Below are positions 36,542 through 48,708 of a stretch of DNA of 64,000 bases, in pieces. The position numbers were made by a program, and so were the translations under genes. Positions within the stretch are counted from its first letter, which is position 1. Each line of letters starts with the position of its first letter. Origin of the DNA: Tamarix chinensis (taxonomy: Eukaryota > Streptophyta > Magnoliopsida > Caryophyllales > Tamaricaceae); NCBI GenBank assembly GCA_030549775.1, contig CM060174.1, positions 69,045,966 to 69,109,965 on the forward strand, written 5' to 3'. Below the pieces are notes generated by a model, which was not told the origin of the DNA, did no database searches, and was given only the letters and a program-made list of their open reading frames with translations.

Positions 36542-38738
36542 CTTTACTCATATTATTTTGGTGAAGGGCAGAAACCCTTATATCACCTTTTTATTTTGAA
36601 CAACATTAGTTTTATTATTAATATTCTATTAGTATTTTGTAGAGTCAATTCTAATATAATAATTTTTAATTAAAAATAAGGTCTTGGGATAAGTTAGAAA
36701 TGATAGCATTCTTAAGAGAAAACCTAATCCTAGTATTTTTTCCATAGTAGGTGAGCCCAACCAAAGTCTCAAGTGGTGTAGGAGCGTGCTCCAAGACAGG
36801 TGACGTTTTAGGTAAGGGGTGCTAAGGCCATACTTATATTATGTGATTTTATGCTATGCATGCCATGTGATGTTAGTTATAGTGTATTTCGTGTGAATGT
36901 TGTATAATTGTTCTTAATATAGCATGATTATGGGATTGAAGTATGTTGGTGTGGATAAATGGTGGCATGAGAATCATATGTACATTGATGTTGTTATTGT
37001 TGTATAATGTAGTTTCAAGACATGCATGATGTGATTGTAAAATAATGATGGAGATGTAAATTATTGATGAGGTTGCTTGGTGATTAGGGTTTTGCATGAG
37101 GATTAGGGTTTTCATAACAGTAGGGTTTCCATGGAAAATTGGTTGCATGGAGAATAGGGTTTGCATGGAAATATATTTTACGTGGGGTTAGGGTTTGCAT
37201 GGAAATATATTTTACGTGGAGTTAGGGTTTGCATGGAAATATGTTTTACGTGGAGTTAGGGTTGCATGGGAGCTAGAGTTGCATAAGAGTTAGGGTTCTG
37301 CATGGAGTTACATGCTACTAGGGTTTGGCATAAAATAGTATGGTGTTAGTAGTTTGCATGAAATAGTAGGGTGATAGAGTTTTACATGAAAGGGCATGGT
37401 GTTAGGGTTTTGTGTGAAATGGTACGGTATTAGAGGCTTGCATGAAATGGTATGATGTTAGGGTTTGCATGGAAACATGGTATACGTGGAGTTAGGGTTT
37501 TGCATGGAAGTTAGGGTTTTGCATGGGTGCTAGAGTGTGTCATAACCAACTATAGTGGTGGTGATTAACTAAGGTTGGAGGGGTCGACCTAAGATGAGGA
37601 GTAAGCATGGTAGGTGGCTGACGTGCAAGTCTTGATGATTTCTAAATAAGACACTTAAAATATTAATTACGTAAAGTGGAAGATGTTGAGCTGGGCCCAG
37701 ACCGATCCACCGGCATAATAGTGGCAGGGAATGTTTTCCCTCACGACCGATCCACCGGCTAAAATAGTGGCAGGGCATGTACCCTCACGACCGATCCACC
37801 GGCTATAATAGTGGGGGATCCTGAGCTCAACAAACCAAACTATATGTGTTGTTAAGATATGAGAAGACACTAATTACTTATAGTGGAACGCCGTACGACA
37901 AAGGGGCCAGACCGATCCACTGGCATATAATAGTGGCAGGTTATGTTACCCTCGCGACCGATCCACCGGCATATAATAGTGGCAGGGCATGTACCCTCGC
38001 GACCGATTCACCAGCTAAAATAGTGGGGTTCCCATAATCGTATGTACTTGATAAAGAGTATGGTGTGAAATTAATTTGATAAAGGATTAATGAAGTAATT
38101 AATTTAAACTATAAGTATTTATTTGGCATTTCCACATGTTCGTTCTTTTTGCCTTTATGTTATTATTGATGATTATGCCTTTTATTATTCTGCATGGGTT
38201 ATGTGTTTATGTGTTGGCCTTAGTGCTCGGTTACCTTACTCAGTACGTAGCGTATTGATCACCCTTTTCATGGGTGCTGCTCATTCCAACGAGTAAAAGG
38301 CCCATCTGATTTCCTGCAGGTAGGAGATATGTATTATGATGCGATTGATGTCTATGGGACATCAAGTGGGGACAAGTGATGATCTGGCTGGATCAATTAT
38401 CAGAGTGATGTGTCCGGGTTTCCTTTGAAATTATTATTACTATCTTATCTATTTATGAATAGTACTTTCGAAACTACTTCATTATTGTAGTTATTTCTCT
38501 TTCCTGAAAACTATCCTCGTATTCGGAATTGAATAAAGACTTGTGCGTACCTGATTTCCGTATCTTTGATTTTGGACTATCCATTAATGTTTACTGATTT
38601 GTTTCTTTAGCCTCAGCACTTAGTATTGGAACGGTAGGAGTGAACCGGTCTGGTACTAAGTGTGGCGGTAACATTTCCAGAATTTACGGTTTAAGTTATA
38701 AGTAATATTTAAAAAAATGTTAATTTTGGGGTGTTATA
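34408..38738 (+). repeat. 3' LTR of the chromodomain gypsy element
   Basis: It is co-linear with the 5' LTR over its whole length, with long identical runs broken by scattered substitutions and small indels. It is 177 bp longer, almost all accounted for by extra minisatellite units and an inserted spacer at about 37745-37930. The TATA box is altered to TATACATA. Confidence 0.95.
37697..38022. repeat. 45-bp minisatellite, 6 units, 3' LTR
   Basis: Six GACCGATCCACCGGC-type units occur, in two groups of three separated by about 90 bases of unrelated spacer (AACCAAACTATATGTG and following). This is a larger array than in the 5' LTR. Confidence 0.8.
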
Positions 38739-38743
38739 GGTCT
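38739..38743. repeat. Target-site duplication GGTCT, right copy
   Basis: Identical to the five bases before the 5' LTR. Confidence 0.95.
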
Positions 38744-41700
38744 GGTTTAACTAGTTGATCATTCTGATCCTAAACAACAGATAACATACATTATTAATAT
38801 GGTTCGCACTCTAAAATGTTACCACATTCAAACTGTAACATGTCATATCATAATACCAAGATTTAACATGGTCATAAACTTAATAATGCTTTCTTTTAAG
38901 CAATTGGCCCCATTCCTCATAATTTAAGCCTTATTTTTATAAATTTTAATTAATTTAACATGTATCACAAATATGTTGAATTATCATGTTGGTAAATAAA
39001 GATTAAAATTTGATAGAGTACATAAACTCACATGTTTATTCATGCCACATTTCAAATGCAAGAATGACTTACTTAAAGCTTAGAAAAACATCCTACCAAA
39101 GAGGAAAGCTCAAGTTGAAATATTTCAACTTCCAAAGCCTTAGAAAATGATAGGTTAAAACTAAAAAATTGTCAAATAATTTTTATAGATCACAAAATAA
39201 AATTAAAAAACAAAACAAACTTACCTTTTCCTATAGAAAAATAAGGGAAGTGTTGGCTAAAAATAAACTCAACTTCTTCCTAAATCTAATTACTTCTTAC
39301 CTAGGAATAAAACAGGAGGGAGCTAGAGATAGAGTGAGAATATTGAATCGACTTAGGATGAAAGCTCGAAGTGGAAAAGAGTTTACTAAATTTTTTAAGA
39401 ACTTGAGTATTTTAAAGGCTAATAGGAAAGTAAGAAAAAAGATGATTATGATTATTTATAATTCATTATGGTTATTTATAACCAATGAATTAGTTATGGG
39501 ATGAGTGAGGATATGGTATAGATCATAATCGACGAATTTATCAAGGGTAGGTTGATTTCTATCTTAGAGCTCAAATGGTACTTTTTAAAAAAAATATAGG
39601 TCTAGCTTGTCTAGAAAATATGAAACATAAGAAGGAAAATGGAAAATTGGTGTGGGAAGAAAATCTCCCAATTGTGTACTGATAGTATGAAGATTTAACC
39701 ACACTTACAAAGATATGTAGAGAAAATAGGAAGAAGAAGACAAGTGTGAGATCATCCTCCCCTCACCTGTTGAAATCAAGCCATTGAATCAGTTCAAGGT
39801 AGATTTAAGTCTAGATAAAAGATAAAAATGGTTAAGGATCACTCAGGAAAAGCCCGAAGTTGAATTATCAAAGTTGTATTTTGATGCAAGAAATTTTCCA
39901 AACAATAAAGCTTTGGAAAACACTCAGCTTAATGAACTAGTTAATCAATTTAGTCAAACAAGTCAATGGGTTTTCCTAAACTAGTTGATCGGTTTAGTAA
40001 AAAAAAAACTTAACTAGAGTGACGCACTAGTATATCAATTCATTATACTAATCAATTAGTTCTATAAAACAAATTATTTTATTCAATTTTTTTTGAACTT
40101 TTCCAGATTGATTATTACGTCAAACCCAAACTATAGTTCTAAATTGAGAACAAACATTATCCAATTTCCATCAAAAATAGAATTTCTTATTTTATAATCT
40201 TACAAATATGAAGTATTACAATAACTCTCGACCTTATTATTTTATGTGGTTTTAAATTATTTATAAATATGGTTTCCTGTGTATTTTATGGCATAAAATC
40301 TTATTTGTGACTTTGGAAGTCATTGGAGTTAAATTAAAGTTATTATGAATTTATTAATTTTGGAGGTTTAGTGTAATTATAGGTTGTTTTTCCATTAAAC
40401 ATTAACTCTAGAAATTTAGAATTAAAGTGAGTATTTTGATAAGAAGATTAGTCAAGTTTAATAAGTGAACCAACTATAATAGTTATGATTAGTATAAGTT
40501 TGGGTTTTACAACAAAATGTCTAAAATGAGTGTAATGCACATTAAGGATAAAACTATTACCTTAGGTACTTAATTTAGAGTTTAACCTTTATTTTTGGAT
40601 TAATAATGTGTAATATGAAGTGTTTAGGTGTTTCCTTAAATTTTGTAAAATAATGAACTTAAATAGTGGTTAAATGAACTAAGTAAATAAATAGGGTTAA
40701 TAAATACTTTTATATTTTCCCCTTTATAGTATTTATCTTAGCTCTTATTTAGATTTAAGATAAACCTAAAGAATTTCTAAAGTAATTATGAGTTGTATGG
40801 GTGTAATTCAATAATTAGATTGGGGTCATTAATGATTATTTAATGTTTAGCATGTATTTGGTTATTTAGCCTTTATGTAATCCTAAGCATAGACTTATGG
40901 AATTTTTTTTAATACAACTCATATGTTATTAGTAATTACTATGGTGAAGCATTTTATTATGATTTTATGAGTTATAATAATCTTAAATCACAAGTGCTAA
41001 AGTGTGCTGTAATGACAAGTCATTATTGACTTCTTAAACATAGTGTCATACAAGTGATATGTGTGGTTATTATGGTAGAATCAAATACAAATAATCAATG
41101 TGAAAGGTAACACAAGTTATGAGTGAGAGAGTTTCTCCGTGTGTTGGAAAATTATAGGTTTCCCAAATTGCATTCTACCCTAAAAGGAGATATATAATAT
41201 TTAGCATGGTATTATTAGAACTAGAATGACCCTATATCTACTCTATGTCATCCATTCTATTAGCGTAGAGGAGGTATGAATATTTAAGGAATAAGCATTT
41301 AGTTTCTTGGTCATCAATAGAATGGACCTATACGTTTTATATGTTAACCTGTTCTATTAGCTTACAAGACGTACGAATATTTAAAGAACAGATGTTTAGT
41401 TTCTTGGTCACTAATATTGCCTTTTCCTATAAGGCATTTTATGTCGTAAATCTATTCCACCGAACAATGAATAGTGGTTCACAAATGTCTTATGTGTTAT
41501 AAGGACAATGTGAATAAGAAATCAGTTATATGACCACTAAGAAAAGATAATAATACAGATTGCATTCCATGTTCTATCTTGTTTTATTAATATGATCATA
41601 TCATGTGTTGTCACATACTTGTTTTTAAGGCAGCATGATATTTATGAATGATGTTGTATTTCTAGAATAATCATATCTTATTATATCATTATTATAGTCT

Positions 41701-43013
41701 TATGCATATGTGTATTAAGTGAATTATGTTATGTACTATTAATTAATCATGTTATTTTGTACACAAGTACTGACATGTCTTTTATATGGACACCTTGTTA
41801 TTCAATCTATGTTAAGCATGGTGTTGTAGTCACCAAGAATCTTCTCTTATTATATTTGTTTATCTATGTCTCTCGCATCTGATTTTTAATCTCATAATCT
41901 AAGATCAAGTGCTTCCTACATTGATTTTTAGTTGTGAGCTATGTTTTTATCCCTACACCTAACACATATTGAGTATAGTGAGTATTTTTATACTATATGT
42001 GGTGGTAACACTTATTATTTTTATTATTATGCTTTCACAAAAAAAATTCAACTATTAATTTTAGAGCGTTACACCAATAATGACTAGCTTCACTTGCATT
42101 TTCCTTTACTCAATATCTCCTTAGCCCACACATGAGCATAAATATAAACAAACATCCATTTCAAGTAATATGTGCTCACAACCATGATCAAACCTCATCA
42201 CCCCCACCTAATGATCCATCCATTCAAACCAAAGTCCTTACAATGTTGCTTCCCACAATTAATATTATATAGAATCCATTTTGTCTTTGTACCAAGTAAG
42301 ATCAAGTGAACAGTTACAACAATAGTTCCATGACCATACAAGTAATTCATATTCCATTCCACTATAGATATCAAAGGACCTATTTTTCAATATCCTATTC
42401 CTCTTCTATACTAGCATGGAAAATTTTTTACACCAAAATTTAGGAAAGGACCACTCAATACAATAAAATTTCCTCTTGAAATAAACACATGATAAGGAAA
42501 GTAAGATAATATTTATACTCTACTTGGAGATACTTATTAAAAATAATTATTTTACATAAATATCACTTATCACTTATATCATTAGCATGCAAATGAGGCA
42601 TTAATTGTTATAAATAAATTATTTCCCATTTTTTAAATTATGTAGAGAGAAAGAAGAATAAACAACCTAAAGTAAAAAGGTTAATATTTAGTATAAACTC
42701 ATCTTTACTAAGGTAAAGATAGGAATTGAGAGAGATAACTCTCTTGTAAGTTGGTAGTTGATTGATTTCAATAAGGACCACAATGAAGATGTTATGGGAA
42801 GATTCAAACATTAAACATTTAGATACTTTCATCCCTTTTCCTATACCTCAACTACAACGGTAAATTTTCTAGTGTCCATAAAAAATTACTATGAAATAAC
42901 TTTATTTCACTCCAGTATGTTCCTACTCAATTCTATGTGGTAAATATAGTCTAGAAAGCATAATATATTAGTTCTCACAACACTAAGAATGATCTCTTAG
43001 TTCATGTGGAATG
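38744..43013. other. Older decayed repeats between the two gypsy elements
   Basis: Phrases such as AACTAGTTGATC and CTAGTTAATCAATTTAG resume here from before 25358, showing the gypsy element landed in a pre-existing repeat. Near 41940-42073 the order TTGAGTATAGTGAGTAT, GGTGGTAACAC, ATTTTAGAGCGTTACA mimics the 3' end of gypsy LTRs. No primer site follows, so it may be an old solo LTR whose left end I could not fix. No gene was recognised; an open frame near 39169-39504 is lysine-rich and unlike any family I know. Confidence 0.4.
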
Positions 43014-43798
43014 TGATGTAGGAGCATCTCAATCTCAATCTTAATCTTCTAAGGATGAAGATCAGAAAAGAGCATACATAGAGATAATAACAATTGTTCT
43101 TGAAGATCCTAATACTTTTAATGCTTTGTTAAGTAACTCTTATAGGTATTATTTATCTTTTCAAGAAGATTAAAACATTAAATATCTTTGATTTATAAGA
43201 CAATGGAATTATAAAGATTGCAAAGCTGTATGGAAGAAAATGCTATAAGGCACAAAGATTGATTACATGTGTTATTTCATTATATTACAAATTTAGATTT
43301 TATTTAGCCATGTTATTTTATTTTATATTTTTTATTGTTTCTAATTTGTTATTATAATTACTATATATATATATGTATATATTATACTGATGCATGTGGT
43401 TAGACCTTGTTAATTAGGTTGGTTTTATAGTCTTAATTAATGAAAGGTGAACTAAGGCGTGCATGTATATATATACATATAGGGTGTTGTACACTGAGAG
43501 AATAAAGAATGAATGATGAAATTAACAATTAGAGAGCATCTTTGAGCCTCTTGATCTCCTTTTCTTCTTTAAGTGTCAGTTTCTTGAAGAGTTGTAGATT
43601 ATGCTCTAGAGAAACAAGAGATTTCTTTTTTGAAGGTACTTGATCTTAGATTATATCAATACCACATTATCAATGCTACAGAGATCAACATATAAAAGTC
43701 AAATATATAATTGTTTTGGAAAGAATTTTTCAACTTATGATCCCTAAGTAAAGGTCCTACATTATATAAGATTATTACATTATAATCTTGCACATTGA
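43014..43798 (+). repeat. 5' LTR of the old gypsy element
   Basis: It starts TGATGTAGGAGCATC and is recognisable against the 3' LTR along its length but strongly diverged, with many substitutions and indels. It is thus much older than the LTR pair at 25363/34408. Confidence 0.8.
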
Positions 43799-43801
43799 AT
43801 T

Positions 43802-43813
43802 TGGTAACAAAGC
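43802..43813 (+). other. Decayed primer-binding site of the old gypsy element
   Basis: TGGTAACAAAGC differs from TGGTATCAGAGC at two positions and lies three bases past the LTR. Confidence 0.6.
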
Positions 43814-44942
43814 TTGTTTTATAATTAACATCATAAGTGAAAAACCAACACGAAGTTTCAACATCAACAAGTGCTACCATCGAAGGTCTTAGTATGATTC
43901 TTCATTCTCCTTGATTGAATTGTTTGAATCATGATGAATATCTTGTGAATCTTGATAGCATTTTAATTTTCTTATGTAGTCTATGAATTGTGTACAGTAG
44001 TTGTTGCATAAATCTTGAAAAAAGATCTTGAAGGAACACACTTAAAGAATCAACAAAAGATTGAAAGAAATTTTAGTCAAACTTGTTAAAGAATTATGTG
44101 TGTATTCTTCCGACATTAATGACATTCATTTTTCTATAAAAGATTACACATGTATTGTGTTCTTGTTGATCATGTGTGGTGATGAAAATATAGTGTTAGA
44201 ATTGACTAAGTGAAGTTTTGTTTGTAACATTGCTTAGTTGGTGTAGAATTTAGCCAAATGATTATTACTTGTCTTTGGCTCATGTGTTTTGAATTACTTT
44301 TTTCAATGTTTACTAATTGGGTAGAATAAGTATATATCAGTGTTTTGTGTCTACTTTCATCAAATTACACATGAGACCTTCGCAACATGAATAATATTTT
44401 GCAAGGTTTGTCGAATTATATGTTAATAAACTTTATAAATTCTACATCAAGAACTTAGCAAGATTAAGTGTTAAGTGTGTGCCTTTAGTTGTGTAATTAG
44501 TATATTTGATTTATTGTTGTGTGTTTGATTCATTAGAATCAAAATTTTTTAATTTAAGAATCAACTAAAGAACGTGTTTTTGGTTTCCTAACCAAAATTG
44601 TAAATGTTATACTAATGTGTGGATAAGTGTACTAGTAGTCAAAATAATGGAAGGGGAAGCATATTTTAAAAATGTTTGAGGCCATTCAAAATTGAAATTT
44701 ATTCTCAAATAAGGCAAATTCTTGCAATTCAAACACAACTACAAAGATTGAAATATAGATTTACCGAACAATAGTCGGTTAAAAATATTCAAGTATAGAG
44801 GGGGTTCTATGGAGACTGAGCGATAAGTACAATAAAAAAAGAAACAAATCTATCAAGGGGAAGATATATAAACTCCCATGTAGGCCATGATGAAGATTCA
44901 ATAGGGAGTGGAATTAATTGAAAGTTCCATAACCATCGACCA

Positions 44943-45950
44943 ATGTATCATAAAAAGGAAGATGAAGGTAGAACACTTGATCTTCCTAATTTTGATAGTA
45001 AACTTGATGTTGAATTGCTTCTTGAGTGGTTACATAAGGTAGAGGCTATATTTGATTTCAAAGATTATCATGATGAGAAAAAAGTTGAACTAGCTTTTCT
45101 CAAGTTTAAAAATTTTTCTAGGATATGGTATGATAATTTAAAAAGGATAAGGAAAAGAGTAGGAAAGTCAGAAATCAAAATTTGGGATAAACTCAAGAAG
45201 CATCGAAGGACGAAAGTTATACCTTAGGAATATGAAAAAGAAAATCATACTAGATTCACTACTCTTAGACAATGACTTCTATGTATTGAAGAATATGTTT
45301 GGGAGTTTGAAAGATTAGCACCTATATGTGATATCCATAAGAAAAAGGAAAAAACATGTGTTATATTTCTAGGTGTCCTTAAAATGATGGTTTGAGGCAA
45401 AGTTGAAACTTATCTATATGATTCTCTAGATGACATAATTAAGCTATTTTTGAGATTTAAAAATAAAATCAAGTTTACTAAGCCTCATGCCAAGCAAAGT
45501 ACTTCATCTATAAAGTACTAGTCAAGTACTCAAGCTACAAAGTATGGAATATGTATGTCAAACTTTATAAGTGTTGACAAAAATCAAGGATCTAATTGAG
45601 AAGGAAAAGTTAAGAATAAGGTTATTTAATTCTCTACAAGAAAATGCTTTAAATTCCAAGAATTTCAACTCTCTAGAAGAAAATGCTTTAAATTCCAAGA
45701 ACTTCAACACTTTCCTTGTGAATGTTCCAATCAAACAAGAAATTAAAGCTATGGGGACTTGTGAAGAAGACACTAAACTTGACCATATTAAAGAAATTTC
45801 TAGTGATTCATAGGAGGAGAAAACTACTTGTTATGTATTGGAAAGAGTACTTCAATTCTAAGAAAATGAGAAACCTAATTAATGAGAAAAGATAATGAAT
45901 ACTAAAGGAAGAGTGGGAAATATAGTTTATTGAGCTATTATTGATAGTGG
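44943..45950 (+). pseudogene. gag and start of protease of the old gypsy element
   Basis: The first 95 codons are open and read RTLDLPNFDSKLDVELLLEW...DEKKVELAFLKFK...WYDNL, a typical retrotransposon-gag block. Stops and frame changes follow. At 45631-45708 a 39-base unit containing the remains of the zinc knuckle (KCFKFQE) is duplicated in tandem with two differences; the downstream copy continues QHFPCEC. The protease begins near 45930 with AIIDSG, and the sequence is then cut by the Athila-like insertion. Confidence 0.7.
45631..45708. repeat. 39-bp tandem duplication across a gag zinc knuckle
   Basis: Two adjacent 39-base copies differ at two positions. In the knuckle frame each encodes a KCFKFQE segment in which the second Cys of CX2C is Phe. 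Confidence 0.85.
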
Positions 45951-45951
45951 A
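45947..45951. repeat. Target-site duplication GTGGA of the Athila-like element, left copy
   Basis: GTGGA precedes the element; the same five bases follow it at 59262-59266. Confidence 0.85.
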
Positions 45952-47123
45952 TGGTGTGTTCTTGGGTCAAAAATCCTTGATAGGGTAATGAATTGAAGTC
46001 ACACAACACAATTATGCAAGTCTAGACGTTCAACCTAAGTAATAAAGTGATTAGTGAGTATTGTGCCCTCAAGGATCTAGTGAAATCCACATTAACAGAA
46101 TCAAGTCTACTAAAAATTTAAACTATACTATGAAATATTGGCAGGGTTATGGAAATAATAATGAAAATGCTATAAAATTAAATGGGCACTAGGTGTTTGT
46201 CAATACCAAATTAAGATAGATTAGAAGAAAAGTGAAGAGATAGAGTCATATGAAGGAAATCACTTAACACCAATTACAAGTATCCTATGACAGTTCATAA
46301 CCTATCAAGCATAGATGATATTAATCCTTCTAAAATCACTAGACTTAGAATTACAAATGAAGTATACTCTTAAGCTATATCCATCATGGTGCATGGGCTA
46401 TGGTAATGTTACGCAACAATCTTCGAGGGATTAATGGCAAGGCCATATTACTTTTTAGTGCTAACCTTGTCACCATTTGCCATTTTTAGTTTTGCCTACT
46501 TATATGGTTAATGTAGAATTTGATTGAGTGCCTCATGCAACCACTATTGAAAACTACAACATATGAATGCTCAACAAAATGAAATACCAAATAAACCAAA
46601 CGTAATTACAATGTCATAGATTATAGATAAAAGGGACAATAAATCCACCCCAATAGAGAGATTTAGCTCACACTATTTTCTCATGCCAAATCAATAATGA
46701 ATAGAAAAAGGGAAGAAGGGAATAGAATGGAAATATCATGGTAATTCATCCCCTATCCTGGCTAAACTCCTCCTCCTTCTTCTTTATATCTGAATATTGT
46801 TCGATGGCACTCTTCTCTCTTAGTATTTCTTCTCTTCTACTCTTGATTTATGATACTTGAATTTCTCCTCCTTAGTCGCTGCTCATTAATTTAAACCAAC
46901 AGATCTTTATAGGTTGCTGCACATACAAATCGGGATAGGTGTCAACTGATGCATCTTTTGGTGGTTCAAACTTGTTTCAGATTATGTTCATGTGAGTCAT
47001 GTGAAAGTTCAAAGAGTGGAAAATTTTCTAGGACCACACACTATGACTTAAAAATGTAGTAATAATCATGCTTAAATGTGAATTTATAGGATCCTTTAAT
47101 CCACCCAATTCAACTAAAATTAA
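45952..47123 (-). repeat. Athila-like 3' LTR
   Basis: Plus-strand landmarks TTGATAGGGTAAT, GTGAGTATTGTGCCCTCAAGG and TTTAATCCACCCAA occur in the same order in the other LTR at 56434-59261. It is about 1.7 kb shorter because it lacks the inserted block at about 57410-59095. Confidence 0.8.
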
Positions 47124-47136
47124 CTCCCCCAAACTT
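47124..47136 (-). other. Polypurine tract of the Athila-like element
   Basis: The minus strand reads AAGTTTGGGGGAG immediately before the 3' LTR, the characteristic Athila purine tract. Confidence 0.75.
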
Positions 47137-47526
47137 AAGCTATTGCATACCCCGAGCAACTTTGTGATAGGAACAATGAAATTCAAATAAGTATTTTTGA
47201 AGTGGAAATAAAGAAGCAATTTTTAGGCCCTAAAATTTGAAATTGCCATCATATATATGAAATAAGCTAAAAGTTTTAGCATCATGTATGTGTGGAAGGG
47301 AAACGAAGATTTCTCTTCATGTGACCCTACCCAACCTTATAGGTTCCTTATGTTAGTTGTATATCTAAACATTCTATTCTATATTATATTTTTTTGCCTA
47401 TCTATTTTATAGAATAGTTGAAGGTTTTAGGGCTCACAAAATTTTGAATATATTTATATATATATATATTATCATTTTTTTAATGTTGAAATAGGGCTTT
47501 CTCAAATTGTCAGGATCTTTCGCCCA

Positions 47527-47836
47527 TAGTTTTAAAAACCAGACCGATCATCGAACCGGTCTCATAACTGGTTCACGGGTTTAGTGGTCGAACCAGTGGT
47601 TTGGACTGGTCGAACCAGTGGTACATTTTAAGTCAAAAAATATGAAATATATAGAAAATTAAACTGTACATAAATTTGACCGGCTCTCTACCGGTTTTTT
47701 GACCGGTTCACCGGTTTTTGACCGGTTTTCACTGGTTCCGAGATCTTAAAAATCGATACATAAAATTTAACCGATGACCCACCGGTTCGCCGGTTCACTG
47801 GTCGGACCGGACGGTCCGGTCCGGTTTTTAATACTA
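47527..47836. mobile_element. ACCGGT-rich foldback MITE
   Basis: Termini are TAGTTTTAAAAACCAGACCG and, reversed, TAGTATTAAAAACCGGACCG. Inside, ACCGGTTC, GACCGGTT, GGTCGAACC and similar palindromes recur many times, so the 310-bp unit can fold extensively. Nine-base flanks TCTTTCGCC and GCTTTCAAC agree at six positions, which would suit a Mutator-type duplication, but that is weak. It carries no gene. Confidence 0.7.
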
Positions 47837-48708
47837 GGCTTTCAACACAAGTGTATATCTAGTTCTTAGATAAGTACTCCCAATTACTCCATCCTAATAG
47901 CTATTTCATAAGTTTTCAAGCAAGCTTTTCACCCTACTACATTGTTTGACAAAAGTGCATATATGATTCTCAAGTAGGTTCCCCTTGTTACTAATTACCA
48001 TAGGCATTGAAGCTCACTTTTCTACTTTTATTGCTAAAACATTAATTTCTGTAGGTTATTTCCCCTAAAAATTATTATTCATGACTTCTTAACACATTTT
48101 GATAAAAATGCCTTACAACCCTGATCTTTCACTTATGTGCTAGGTTTAATGAAGGTCTCATGGAGATAATCTTTACTTCCTTCCATAGGATTTTTAAGTG
48201 TTGATAGTTTGAACAAGTTTTGATATATTCTAAGAAACAATAACAATTTTGACAAAAATACCAACATATTTCGTAAGGCCTTATTGAATTAGCTTGATTA
48301 TTTCACAATCAAGGTATTGGGTTCATCAGATGTTTGATTTGTCAAATGCATGTTTCTCTATAATATGCACAAGTATTAAGGTGAGGGATAATTTTTTAGT
48401 TCAACACTTAGATAAGCAAGGTGAGTAATGGAGCTATCTAGTTTGCTAAATTGGTTATAGTAGTCGTCCTGAAAAGAAACACAAGAATACTAGAAAGAAG
48501 AAAAAGCATATTAGGTGAAACATTACTACTATATTAAAGATGAAATTACATAATAAGAGCAAGTAAATATATACCCTCCCCCAAACAAAGTCTTAACAAT
48601 GTTAGCACTAGTAGAGTGGGTGGGGTTGGGATGAAAAACAAAAAGACCTAGTGGCTAAGAATAGTGACAAATTCCACCATACAAAAAGATAGAAAAATAG
48701 ACTTCAAG

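Larger units (their letters stand above)
25363..38738 (+). mobile_element. Complete Ty3/gypsy chromodomain LTR retrotransposon (Tekay/Del-like)
   Basis: Two LTRs (4154 and 4331 bp) bracket a 4.9-kb interior with initiator-tRNA-Met primer site, gag, protease, RT-RNase H, integrase, chromodomain and polypurine tract, in that order. Both LTRs begin TGAAATGCCCC and end GTTACA or GTTATA. A perfect GGTCT duplication flanks the whole. LTRs above 4 kb and the C-terminal chromodomain fit the Tekay/Del clade of chromoviruses. The reading frame is broken at several points (see gag and pol), so this copy is not autonomous, although its cis signals are preserved. Confidence 0.95.

Noticed and set aside
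39169..39504. Open frame of 111 codons
   Set aside because: Lys/Asn/Ile-rich, matches no family I know, no supporting intron or neighbour; likely chance in AT-rich repeat DNA.
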